NCBI GenBank assembly: GCA_964344965.1
Contig: CAYFPJ010000005.1
Coordinates: forward strand, 11,392 to 75,391
Length of the DNA: 64,000 bases
From: UM-FILTER-37-12 sp964344965
Lineage (GTDB): Bacteria > Patescibacteriota > Patescibacteriia > Magasanikbacterales > UBA922
Direction: 5' to 3'
Shown: positions 16,841 through 23,294 of the stretch, in pieces
Numbering within the stretch: position 1 is the first letter of the stretch
Layout of the letters: the number at the start of each line of letters is the position of its first letter
The notes under the pieces: model-generated
Database searches by the model: none
What the model saw: the letters and a program-made list of their open reading frames with translations, nothing else
Told to the model about the DNA's origin: nothing
Made by a program: the position numbers and the translations under genes

Positions 16841-17060
16841 TATTTTCTAAAATTTCTTTCATTTTTTTCTTGTCAATTAATGTTTGGAGTTCTTCAATAA
16901 TTTTTTTACCCCTTTTTTCCAATTCTTGAAATTTTGGTAAAAATTCATTATAGACTTTGGTCAATCTCTCGATCTTTTTCTGGTCGGTTTCTTTTTTGTC
17001 AGAGATAGATTTGCCTTGAGTAGATTTCTTTTTTGATTGTGATTTTTTTGTTTTTGGCAT
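16824..17060 (-). CDS. small Lys-rich coiled-coil protein preceding the giant gene
   Basis: A 78-residue protein: residues 1-30 are Lys/Ser-rich and probably disordered; residues 30-75 form a single amphipathic helix (ERLTKVYNEFLPKFQELEKR). Its 3' end overlaps the first start of the giant gene by 17 bp, so the two are very likely one transcript and may interact through coiled coils. The family is not recognised. Confidence 0.55.
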   Translation of the reverse strand: MPKTKKSQSKKKSTQGKSISDKKETDQKKIERLTKVYNEFLPKFQELEKRGKKIIEELQTLIDKKKMKEILENIVDKQ

Positions 17061-17210
17061 ACTTCTTAAACAGGATATAATAAAGATAGTATACCATATT
17101 GGTTGACCTAATTGGAATTTGTATGAAAGGTCTCAGAGGCTACAGAAGCTACAAAGGATTTTTTGGATTTTTGCCACCTAAAATTCTTTTTTGTCTATAA
17201 AATCTGTATC

Positions 17211-17233
17211 AAAAAAACTGTCCAAAGAACAGT
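17211..17233 (-). terminator. intrinsic terminator after the heptad-repeat coiled-coil gene
   Basis: ACTGT (17217-17221) pairs with ACAGT (17229-17233); read leftward, seven T follow. A second palindrome GACTGTTTAAACAGTC lies nearer the stop codon (17269-17284). Confidence 0.6.
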
Positions 17234-17288
17234 ATAATTTAGCAAAATATTGTGGGTGTGTCAAGTTAAGAGACTGTTTAAACAGTCT

Positions 17289-17803
17289 TTAAGCGAGCAT
17301 CTCTTCTAGCTCGGCCACATGATCTGGTGTAATGACACCTTTGTCGCGCTTCAAAAATTCTACATGCTTTTTGTTGAATAGACGTTGTTCTTGATGACGA
17401 CGGTTGATTTTACTACCAATCTCCGCAGCCAAGTCAGCATTTTTGTCAGTAACAAAATCTTTGGTGACCATAGTTGATTTGACTGCTCTCATGTCTTGCT
17501 TTAAATCTCTGACGTCCGTTTTTAAATCTCTGACGTCCGTTTTTAAATNNNNNNNNNNNNNNNNNNNNNNNNNNNNNNNNNNNNNNNNNNNNNNNNNNNN
17601 NNNNNNNNNNNNNNNNNNNNNNNNNNNNNNNNNNNNNNNNNNNNNNNNTTTAAATCTCTGACGTCCGTTTTTAAATCTCTGACGTCCGTTTTTAAATTCT
17701 TTATGTCTTTTTTGACGGCAATAAATTCATCAGAAACACCGTCAAAGCCTTTCTTGATAGTAATGAGTAGTTCATCAAATTTTTGTTCTATATCTTTTTC
17801 CAT
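17289..17803 (-). CDS. coiled-coil protein with KTDVRDL heptad repeats, interrupted by an assembly gap
   Basis: The N-terminal part starts at 17803 (MEKDIEQKFDELLITIKKGF) and runs into repeats of KTDVRDL, encoded by a 21-bp tandem unit. A 100-base run of N interrupts the array, and the same repeats resume on the other side, ending in KQDMRAVKSTMVTKDFVTDK and a helical tail. Span length is not a multiple of three, but the gap length is arbitrary, so this is probably one intact gene whose repeat number could not be assembled. It is predicted to be a long rod. Its overall form resembles the coiled-coil gene at 8828-9151. Confidence 0.65.
17506..17700. repeat. 21-bp tandem repeat array containing the N gap
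   Basis: The unit encodes one heptad (KTDVRDL, minus strand). About two units are visible left of the gap (17549-17648) and two to three on its right. The true copy number is unknown. Confidence 0.9.
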
Positions 17804-17929
17804 ATGCCAACAGTGTATATTTCAGTATTTTGTTTGTCAATTATTTGTTTATTTTGCTCAAAAATTAAACAATTTGTAAAATCAAAGATATAAATCACAA
17901 GACAAGTCCTGGCCCCACCTTTCCGAGGC

Positions 17930-17980
17930 AAACCTTGGGGAATTAAACCAATCCCTCGTCCCGTACCGAGGTACGAGGTC
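17930..17980 (-). terminator. nested palindrome downstream of the lipoprotein gene
   Basis: AATCCC pairs with GGGATT around GTACC-GAG-GTAC, and CTCGT with ACGAG. It lies just after the lipoprotein stop and may end that transcript. The T tract is weak. Confidence 0.4.
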
Positions 17981-17984
17981 GGGA

Positions 17985-18839
17985 TTATATTACTTTACAA
18001 TAAGGACTCCTCTTATCCAAATTGAAATAACTCGGACAACTCTCATCAATATCATTGTGCGGATGACAAATAATCTCTCCATCAAAATTGTATAGTGTGC
18101 TAAAGCAATAAGGACAACTCTGCATAAAGAAATATACTTTGCTAGAGCCATAAATACACTCTTCGAGACGAGGTGCAGCAGGGCCAGATAGATTTTTGTT
18201 ACCCATGTCCAAGAGAATTTGGGTCCAGGCAGCTTGACCGGTCGGAAGAGTGACTGTTTCTTTTTCTTCCTTCTGTTTGCTACTACTCTTGCTACTTGAT
18301 TTGCTACTCGAATTATTGCTACTAGAATCTGTATCTACTATTGTCTCTGTAATAACAATTTTTTGTTCAGCCACTGTACAAGCTCCTTCATGGGAAATAT
18401 TGGCATTTTGCAAAGTAGCAATACAGGCATTGACATAGGTGATTCCGTCTGTACTACAGACTGGTTTTTCTACTGATTTACATTCACGTACATTTTGGAC
18501 TACATTGTTACTGGCTGTGTCCAGGTAGACTCTGTTGGTAGATGAGGTGTGACAAAAGCCATTCATAAATGAAATGACTTCACAAGCATAGTTGCTTGGG
18601 AATTGGCAGTATTGCTTATTGGTTCCCAGTTGCTCATCGAAGCTCATCACCAAACCATAGCCATATGAAGCACAAAAATCCATAGCTATTTCGATCGGGT
18701 CATCTTCAACAGTTTGTTTTATTATAGATGTATTGGTAATCCCTTGCTCATCTTTTTCTGCCACATTTTTGTCACCACCACAACCAGCTCCTACTAGGAG
18801 GAGCGTGAAGAGGAGTGTGGGGATGAGGAGGTTTTTCAT
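17985..18839 (-). CDS. lipoprotein with DUF333 and Kazal-type domains
   Basis: A 284-residue exported protein. Residues 1-20 are a lipoprotein signal (hydrophobic FTLLLVGAGC, lipidated Cys20). Residues ~50-95 match DUF333 (DFCASYGYGLVMS ... QYCQFPSNYACEVI), and ~112-152 match a Kazal domain (PVCSTDGITYVNAC and final EGAC). A Ser/Lys linker (NNSSSKSSSKSSSK) leads to a Cys-rich C-terminal domain with FMQSCPYCF. Kazal domains inhibit serine proteases; in an episymbiont this could protect the cell surface, which is inference. A start Met followed by KN and a hydrophobic core supports the chosen start. Confidence 0.85.
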   Translation of the reverse strand: MKNLLIPTLLFTLLLVGAGCGGDKNVAEKDEQGITNTSIIKQTVEDDPIEIAMDFCASYGYGLVMSFDEQLGTNKQYCQFPSNYACEVISFMNGFCHTSSTNRVYLDTASNNVVQNVRECKSVEKPVCSTDGITYVNACIATLQNANISHEGACTVAEQKIVITETIVDTDSSSNNSSSKSSSKSSSKQKEEKETVTLPTGQAAWTQILLDMGNKNLSGPAAPRLEECIYGSSKVYFFMQSCPYCFSTLYNFDGEIICHPHNDIDESCPSYFNLDKRSPYCKVI

Positions 18840-18848
18840 ATTCTTTTA

Positions 18849-18997
18849 TTTCCTCCCCCTACAAGGGGGAGCCTGCCTGCCGGCAAGCAGGCTAGAGGGA
18901 GTCTTTAGCGAGAAAGATGATGTGGTGTCATCTAGTACTGCTTTTCAGTCTTACTTGCTAAAGACCCCTCCTTACCTCCCCTTATAGGGGAGGGATT
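18849..18997. repeat. dispersed palindromic element, copy A (family P2)
   Basis: A ~149-bp imperfect palindrome: outer arms of TCCTCCCC/GGGGAGGGA type and inner arms GTCTTTAGCGAG / CTTGCTAAAGAC. The left arm carries a copy of the CCTGCC palindrome (18872-18891). An inverted, homologous copy is at 56622-56752. Confidence 0.85.
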
Positions 18998-18999
18998 TA

Positions 19000-20004
19000 T
19001 TATCCGACTTTATTTACAGTTTTACCACCCAAAAATCCTTTAATATTCTCAACAGTAGTATCAATAATTCTAATAACAGATTCACGGCTATTGAAAGCAT
19101 TGTGCGGAGTGATGATGGTGCGAGGGTGATCGATGAGGAGGTTGTTCATTAGAGTGTGGCGGATCACTTCACCTTGCCTTTCTTCCCAGAGCAATTTTTC
19201 TGGATTTAGGATCATATCTTCGTCCTCTAAAACATCTAATCCAGCTCCGGCCACCAGACCAGTCTCTAGACCCCAGAGAAGGGCCTCTGATTCTATTAGT
19301 CCGCCACGAGCTGTATTTATTATATACACCCCTTTTTTCATTTTTTGAATATTTTCTTTATTTATCATGTGGTGAGTATCTGGAAAAAGGGGTAGATGGA
19401 GAGAAATAATATCTGATTCTTTAAACAATTTGTTTAAAGTAACATATTGAAAATTAAACTTTTTGTTTAATTTTTCATTTGGAAATTTGTCATAAGCAAT
19501 AACTTTGGTATAAAAACCTTCCAACATTTCAATAAAGTGAGCACCAATATGTCCTGTGCCGATTACACCTATAGTTTTGTCTTTGAGGTCAAAACCACGC
19601 AAGCCGTCAAACTCGAATTTACCTTCTTTTACTCGTTTGCCAGATTTATAAATATTTCTTGACAAACCAAGGAGAAGGGCCATGGCATGTTGGGCAACTG
19701 TATTTTCGCCATATGCTGGCACATTACAGACCGGCACCCCCCTCTTTTTTGCTTCTTCTAGATCGATGTGGTCGTAGCCTGTAGTCATAGTTACTATTAA
19801 TTTCAATTTTGGCAAGGAGTCCATTATTTCTTTGGTAACTGGGGAGGCACAGCGTACACCCAATATTTCTGTTTTTTTGTCTACGTTATCAATGGTAAGT
19901 AGTTCGTGTGTGGTCTTGACTGTGTGGTCTTTTAGGTTTTTTCTTAGATGACTGTCTACTCCTGGCATGAGACCGTATAAGGAGCAGTATTGTTTTTTTG
20001 GCAT
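19000..20004 (-). CDS. NAD-dependent 2-hydroxyacid dehydrogenase
   Basis: D-isomer-specific 2-hydroxyacid dehydrogenase family. The nucleotide-binding motif is GVIGTGHIGAHF; the substrate Arg is in INTARGGLIESEAL; GAGLDVLEDED and the catalytic His in TPHNAFNS follow. VTMTTGYDHIDLEEA and GENTVAQHAMALLLGLSR are also typical. The closest style is fermentative D-lactate dehydrogenase (LdhA), giving NADH reoxidation, but the substrate is not certain. The ATG at 20004 (MPKKQYCS) is preferred to one at 20022, because the extra six residues come from an AATTAACAAC-type word repeat. Confidence 0.85.
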   Translation of the reverse strand: MPKKQYCSLYGLMPGVDSHLRKNLKDHTVKTTHELLTIDNVDKKTEILGVRCASPVTKEIMDSLPKLKLIVTMTTGYDHIDLEEAKKRGVPVCNVPAYGENTVAQHAMALLLGLSRNIYKSGKRVKEGKFEFDGLRGFDLKDKTIGVIGTGHIGAHFIEMLEGFYTKVIAYDKFPNEKLNKKFNFQYVTLNKLFKESDIISLHLPLFPDTHHMINKENIQKMKKGVYIINTARGGLIESEALLWGLETGLVAGAGLDVLEDEDMILNPEKLLWEERQGEVIRHTLMNNLLIDHPRTIITPHNAFNSRESVIRIIDTTVENIKGFLGGKTVNKVG

Positions 20005-20096
20005 AATGTCGACAATTAACAACTAACATTTAACAATTGACTAATAAGATTATAGCAAAATGAATTGGTAAAAGCGAGTATTATTTGTTGTTGGGT

Positions 20097-20129
20097 ACAA
20101 AAACCTCTCAATTTTTGAGAGGTTTTTGT
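20097..20129 (-). terminator. intrinsic terminator of the secE-nusG-rplK transcript
   Basis: A 15-bp perfect stem (20097-20111 with 20115-20129) and a 3-nt loop, with T-rich ends, right after rplK. Confidence 0.85.
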
Positions 20130-20155
20130 TGTATGTTCCATTGATCTATGCAGAG

Positions 20156-20578
20156 TTATTCCACTTGTACACCCATCTGTCTAGCAGTACCTTCGATGAT
20201 TTTCATTGCTGCTTCCACATCGTTGGCGTTTAGATCTGGCATTTTCTTTTCAGCTATTTCACGAACTTGTGCTTTGGTAATTTTACCAACTTTGTCCTTT
20301 AGAGGATTGCCAGAACCTTTTTTGATTCCTGCTGCTTTCATGACAAGGGCACTTGCTGGAGCAACTTTGGTGATGAAGTCAAATGTCCGATCTTCATAAA
20401 CACTGATTACCACCGGGACAACTTCACCTTTTTTGTCGGCAGTAGCATTGTTGAACTGCGTACAAAAATCTTGGATATTCAGACCATGTTGTCCGAGAGC
20501 TGGACCGACTGGAGGAGCTGGGTTGGCGGCTCCACCCATGATTTGGAGTTTGATTTGGGTCATTAATTTTTTAGACAT
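20156..20578 (-). CDS. rplK: 50S ribosomal protein L11
   Basis: A 140-residue L11. IKLQIMGGAANPAPPVGPALGQHGLNIQDFC carries the invariant Pro-rich N-terminal motif; KKGSGNPLKDKVGKIT and the C-terminal DLNANDVEAAMKIIEGTARQMG match the rRNA-binding domain. It is downstream of nusG and secE as in most bacteria, but a four-helix-bundle gene is inserted between nusG and rplK, and rplA is not next. Confidence 0.97.
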   Translation of the reverse strand: MSKKLMTQIKLQIMGGAANPAPPVGPALGQHGLNIQDFCTQFNNATADKKGEVVPVVISVYEDRTFDFITKVAPASALVMKAAGIKKGSGNPLKDKVGKITKAQVREIAEKKMPDLNANDVEAAMKIIEGTARQMGVQVE

Positions 20579-20592
20579 ATTTTTTGGACTTC

Positions 20593-20619
20593 GGACTTCG
20601 GTCTATCAGACTTCAGTCT
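20593..20619. repeat. left inverted repeat flanking the second four-helix-bundle gene
   Basis: 27 bp beginning GGACTTCGGTCTATC; matches the reverse complement of 21093-21119 at 25 positions. Confidence 0.9.
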
Positions 20620-20680
20620 ATATAATACGTAAATATTTATCAGAGTGAGAAGCTCCTTGCATAGGACACTCTAATTTTAT

Positions 20681-21040
20681 TTACTTATTCAAATATTTTA
20701 TGAGAGCATTTATTTTTTTTCCGACAATTTGGCTTTTTGTATATATGAACTCGAATCTTTCTTGGCTTAGATATTCTTGATCTAGGGCCACGTAGCATCC
20801 AGCAATTACTTCCTGCATAGATGTATATGCTATACGCAAAAAACGAATAAATTCTTTGTCAGATTTTCTGTCTGATCCTTCTGCTATGTTTAACATCGTT
20901 GATAATGCAGCGCGGCGTAGTTGTGATGTGAGTCCGAATTTTTCGTCATTAGGAAAATCTTTTGTCACAACATATATGACTTTTACAAATGCTCGTGAAA
21001 GTTTCCATACGTCAAGATTTTCAAATCTATACCCCTCCAT
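20681..21040 (-). CDS. four-helix-bundle protein (23S rRNA intervening-sequence protein family)
   Basis: A 119-residue helical protein of the same family as 4584-4937: FENLDVWKLSRAFVKVIY at the start, RRAALSTMLNIAEGSDRKS in the centre, RIAYTSMQEVIAGCYVAL later. It has been inserted between nusG and rplK, which are normally adjacent. The pair of 27-bp inverted repeats on its two sides (20593-20619, 21093-21119) supports a mobile-cassette origin. Molecular function unknown. Confidence 0.9.
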   Translation of the reverse strand: MEGYRFENLDVWKLSRAFVKVIYVVTKDFPNDEKFGLTSQLRRAALSTMLNIAEGSDRKSDKEFIRFLRIAYTSMQEVIAGCYVALDQEYLSQERFEFIYTKSQIVGKKINALIKYLNK

Positions 21041-21092
21041 ACTATTTATTGTTCTCTTACTATTTTATGTTTGTCTTATAATTCAAGACAGA

Positions 21093-21119
21093 AGTCTGAA
21101 GTCCGATAGACCGAAGTCC
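21093..21119. repeat. right inverted repeat flanking the second four-helix-bundle gene
   Basis: Inverted counterpart of 20593-20619. It ends 2 bp before the nusG stop. Confidence 0.9.
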
Positions 21120-21121
21120 AA

Positions 21122-21667
21122 CTAAATTTTTTTCACTTGAAGGGCATCCAATTCCACCGGAGTCTCTCGACCAAACATACTGACCAAAACTTTGATCTTC
21201 CCTCTGGCGTCGTCAACAGCACTGACTTTTCCTTCGAAATTCTTGAATGGTCCGTCGATGATTTTCACTGGTTCATCAATAGATAGGTCAATCTTATGGG
21301 TTGGATCTTCTACCTCCATTCTTTTCATGAGAGATTCCATTTCTTTGGCATCAATCGGAGTAGGAGTTGTACCAGATCCTACAAATCCTGTTACATTCGG
21401 AGTATTTCGTACTACATACCATGAATCATCGGTCACGGTCATTTCGACGAGGACGTATCCTGGAAATATTTTCTCTTCGACTGTTTGGCGTTTGCCATTT
21501 TTGATCTTAATTTTTTTTTCTTTAGGAATGAGGACATTGAAAATCTTGTCTGCCATGTCAAAAGTCTCAGTACGTTGTTCGAGGTTACGCTTGACGTTTT
21601 CTTCATATCCACTATAGGTGTGGAGAACATACCAGCGTTTTCCAAGTTCGAGGGTTTGTTTGGCCAT
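21122..21667 (-). CDS. nusG: transcription termination/antitermination factor NusG
   Basis: NGN domain: WYVLHTYSGYEENVKRNLEQR, then KIFPGYVLVEM and WYVVRNTPNVTGFVGSG. KOW domain: EPVKIIDGPFKNFEGKVSAVD and a C-terminal FGRETPVELDALQVKKI. The start at 21667 (MAKQTLELGKR) is chosen over 21694, because the nine extra residues are encoded by a CCAATAACTATGAAC-type word repeat. It lies between secE and the inserted four-helix-bundle gene and rplK. Confidence 0.96.
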   Translation of the reverse strand: MAKQTLELGKRWYVLHTYSGYEENVKRNLEQRTETFDMADKIFNVLIPKEKKIKIKNGKRQTVEEKIFPGYVLVEMTVTDDSWYVVRNTPNVTGFVGSGTTPTPIDAKEMESLMKRMEVEDPTHKIDLSIDEPVKIIDGPFKNFEGKVSAVDDARGKIKVLVSMFGRETPVELDALQVKKI

Positions 21668-21723
21668 AGATATTAGTTCATAGTTATTGGCCAATAGCCA
21701 ATAGTTTTTTATTGTTTGTTATT

Positions 21724-21915
21724 TTATCCAACTAAAAATCCGATTCCTTTGCTAAAGAAGTAGTCTAGGACTCCGAAGAATACTGCTACACCGATACTCA
21801 TAGCTACCACTACTATAGAGAAGTTGATAGTCTGTTTTTTGGTCGGCCAGACGACTTTTTTTAGCTCACTGATGGAAGCTTTGATGTAGTCTGTCATTTT
21901 TTTGAGGATTTTCAT
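21724..21915 (-). CDS. secE: preprotein translocase subunit SecE
   Basis: A 63-residue single-span SecE. An amphipathic helix (YIKASISELKKVVWPTKKQT, with the conserved VWPT) is followed by the transmembrane segment FSIVVVAMSIGVAVFFGVLDYFF. It is the first gene of the secE-nusG-rplK transcript; a consensus promoter lies about 140 bp upstream. Confidence 0.93.
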   Translation of the reverse strand: MKILKKMTDYIKASISELKKVVWPTKKQTINFSIVVVAMSIGVAVFFGVLDYFFSKGIGFLVG

Positions 21916-21931
21916 ATAGAAAGGCTTGAAA

Positions 21932-21947
21932 CCTGCCTGCCGGCAGG
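21932..21947. repeat. 16-bp copy of the CCTGCC palindrome in the secE leader
   Basis: CCTGCCTGCCGGCAGG embedded between GGCTTGAAA words; it lies within the predicted secE 5' untranslated region. Confidence 0.85.
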
Positions 21948-22057
21948 GGCTTGAAATTTTACTAAAATATTAAATCTCCAACTATTTTTTACCTATACTT
22001 AGCGGTTTTTGAGGTTTTAAAAAACGGCCTGGGGCCGGTAATTCATTTCTTGTTAGC

Positions 22058-22086
22058 ATTATATACCTATTTTTCCTCTTTGTCAA
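22058..22086 (-). promoter_or_regulatory. consensus sigma70 promoter of secE-nusG-rplK
   Basis: Minus strand: TTGACA (22081-22086), 17-bp spacer, TATAAT (22058-22063), an exact match to consensus at both boxes. Its -35 is two bases from the -35 of the divergent promoter at 22089-22117. Confidence 0.85.
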
Positions 22087-22088
22087 GG

Positions 22089-22117
22089 TTGACAGGGTGG
22101 ATAATTTAGTAGATAAT
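22089..22117 (+). promoter_or_regulatory. divergent promoter of the TAG-interrupted gene
   Basis: TTGACA (22089-22094), 17-bp spacer, GATAAT (22112-22117). The predicted start near 22124 is 25 bp before the ATG at 22149. Confidence 0.7.
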
Positions 22118-22148
22118 TAAATATACTTAATTTATTAATAATAATTAT

Positions 22149-22526
22149 ATGAGAGATGTAAGAAGTTGGTTTTCTCGGGCTGCTGATAAGCTTACGGGTA
22201 CTGGAGAGCAGCAAAAGGTAGTGAATGAACATATTGCCAAAATTCCAACTGGCGAAGACCAGCCATAGGAAATTGCAAAAGCAAGAGAAGCTAGTGCTGC
22301 TGAATACAAAAGAATGGAAGAGTCTGGTGAGGTGGGCAAAACAGGTAAAGTGCCCCTAGAAGTTAGAGTGGCTAAATTCAAAAGTGAAGTAGAATATGCA
22401 AAACAGGCAAGCGAAGCTGAATATAATAGAATGGAAGAGTCTGGTGAGGAAGGTGTTTTGATTGAGCCGGCTAATGATAATGCTAACCAAGAAGTGGCTG
22501 ATGAAGAGGAAAGAAAAGCTGCCTAA
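22149..22526 (+). pseudogene. small charged protein gene with an in-frame TAG at codon 40
   Basis: From the ATG at 22149 the frame is MRDVRSWFSRAADKLTGTGE ... GEDQP, then TAG (22266-22268), then continues open in the same frame to TAA at 22524-22526. The downstream half contains two related segments, EASAAEYKRMEESGE and QASEAEYNRMEESGE, so both halves read as one Glu/Lys/Ala-rich helical protein of about 125 residues. Its own promoter and terminator are intact. The simplest reading is a recent nonsense mutation (for example CAG to TAG); read-through, or reinitiation at the ATG at 22314, cannot be excluded. The family is not recognised. Confidence 0.6.
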
Positions 22527-22550
22527 GTAATGCGAAAATTATAAATAAAA

Positions 22551-22579
22551 AACAGTCCGAGTTGGGCTGTTTTTTTTTA
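22551..22579 (+). terminator. intrinsic terminator of the TAG-interrupted gene
   Basis: AACAGTCC pairs with GGGCTGTT (one G-T pair), followed by nine T. Confidence 0.85.
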
Positions 22580-22612
22580 TGTTTCTCCCCTATAATGAGA
22601 GGCTGGGAGGAG

Positions 22613-22993
22613 TTATCTTAGCACCTCTGACTTTCTTTTTGTCATCTCACTACACAGATGCGCCAACACCGCATCTCTATCAAAAAGAACCTCATCATTG
22701 AGGTATCGAATTACTTTGTAACCTTGATTTTCTAACCATACTTGTCTTTGTTTGTCATAAAATTGTTGATGCTCGTGAATAGGTCCGTCTAGCTCGATGA
22801 TCAAGCGAAGTTCATGACAATAAAAATCGACAATATACTTGCCGATTTGGAACTGTCTACGGAATTTGAATCCTAGTCTTTTTGTTTTTAGTTCGTACCA
22901 GAGGACTTGTTCGGCTTTTGTTTGATTTCTGCGTAGTTTTGTTCTTCGGCTAATGTATTCTTTTTTGTTGGAATGTAATGGACTGTAGGTCAT
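22613..22993 (-). CDS. DUF559 family protein (Vsr/restriction-endonuclease-like fold)
   Basis: A 126-residue protein. RRNQTKAEQVLWYELKTKRL, then FKFRRQFQIGKYIVDFYCHELRLIIELDG and a final VIRYLNDEVL fit the DUF559/very-short-patch-repair-like nuclease fold (Asp in VDFYC and Glu in IELDG as probable metal ligands). Its biological substrate is unknown. It is flanked on both sides by CTCCCC/GGGGAG palindromic words in opposite orientation. A second member is at 25624-26010, with recQ between. Confidence 0.88.
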   Translation of the reverse strand: MTYSPLHSNKKEYISRRTKLRRNQTKAEQVLWYELKTKRLGFKFRRQFQIGKYIVDFYCHELRLIIELDGPIHEHQQFYDKQRQVWLENQGYKVIRYLNDEVLFDRDAVLAHLCSEMTKRKSEVLR

Positions 22994-23028
22994 ATGCGTT
23001 GTATAACTGTGGTGAATGGCACGAACCC

Positions 23029-23259
23029 CCTCTAACTCCCCCTAAGAGGGGGAGAATATTTCCTCCCCTTTAAGAGCCTATTTAAAATCTCTTCTCCCGA
23101 CTCCATGTTTCTCAATTTCGGCTGCAAATTGTCTTGATTTCGTCAAAATAATACCATTATTATTCCTCAATCATGACAATTTTCGCTCGAAATTGAACAA
23201 AATGGCTCTGGAAGAGAGATTTCAAATTGGCTCTTAGGGGAGGTTAGGAGGGGTTCGTT
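23029..23259. repeat. ~230-bp imperfect palindrome between a DUF559 gene and recQ
   Basis: Nested arms: CGAACCCCCTCTAAC / GGTTAGGAGGGGTTCG outermost, then ~33 bp of CCTCCCCTTTAAGAGCC... against its near-exact complement at 23211-23243, then CAATTTCG...AAATTGTC against GACAATTTTCGCTCGAAATTG. It has no coding potential and fills the gap between the two genes. Confidence 0.85.
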
Positions 23260-23294
23260 GTAGAGAGGAAATTTTTACTCTGACAGCTGATCAA

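Noticed and set aside
17404..17661. Plus-strand frame through the N gap
   Set aside because: It is antisense of the heptad-repeat gene, with repeated low-complexity translation.
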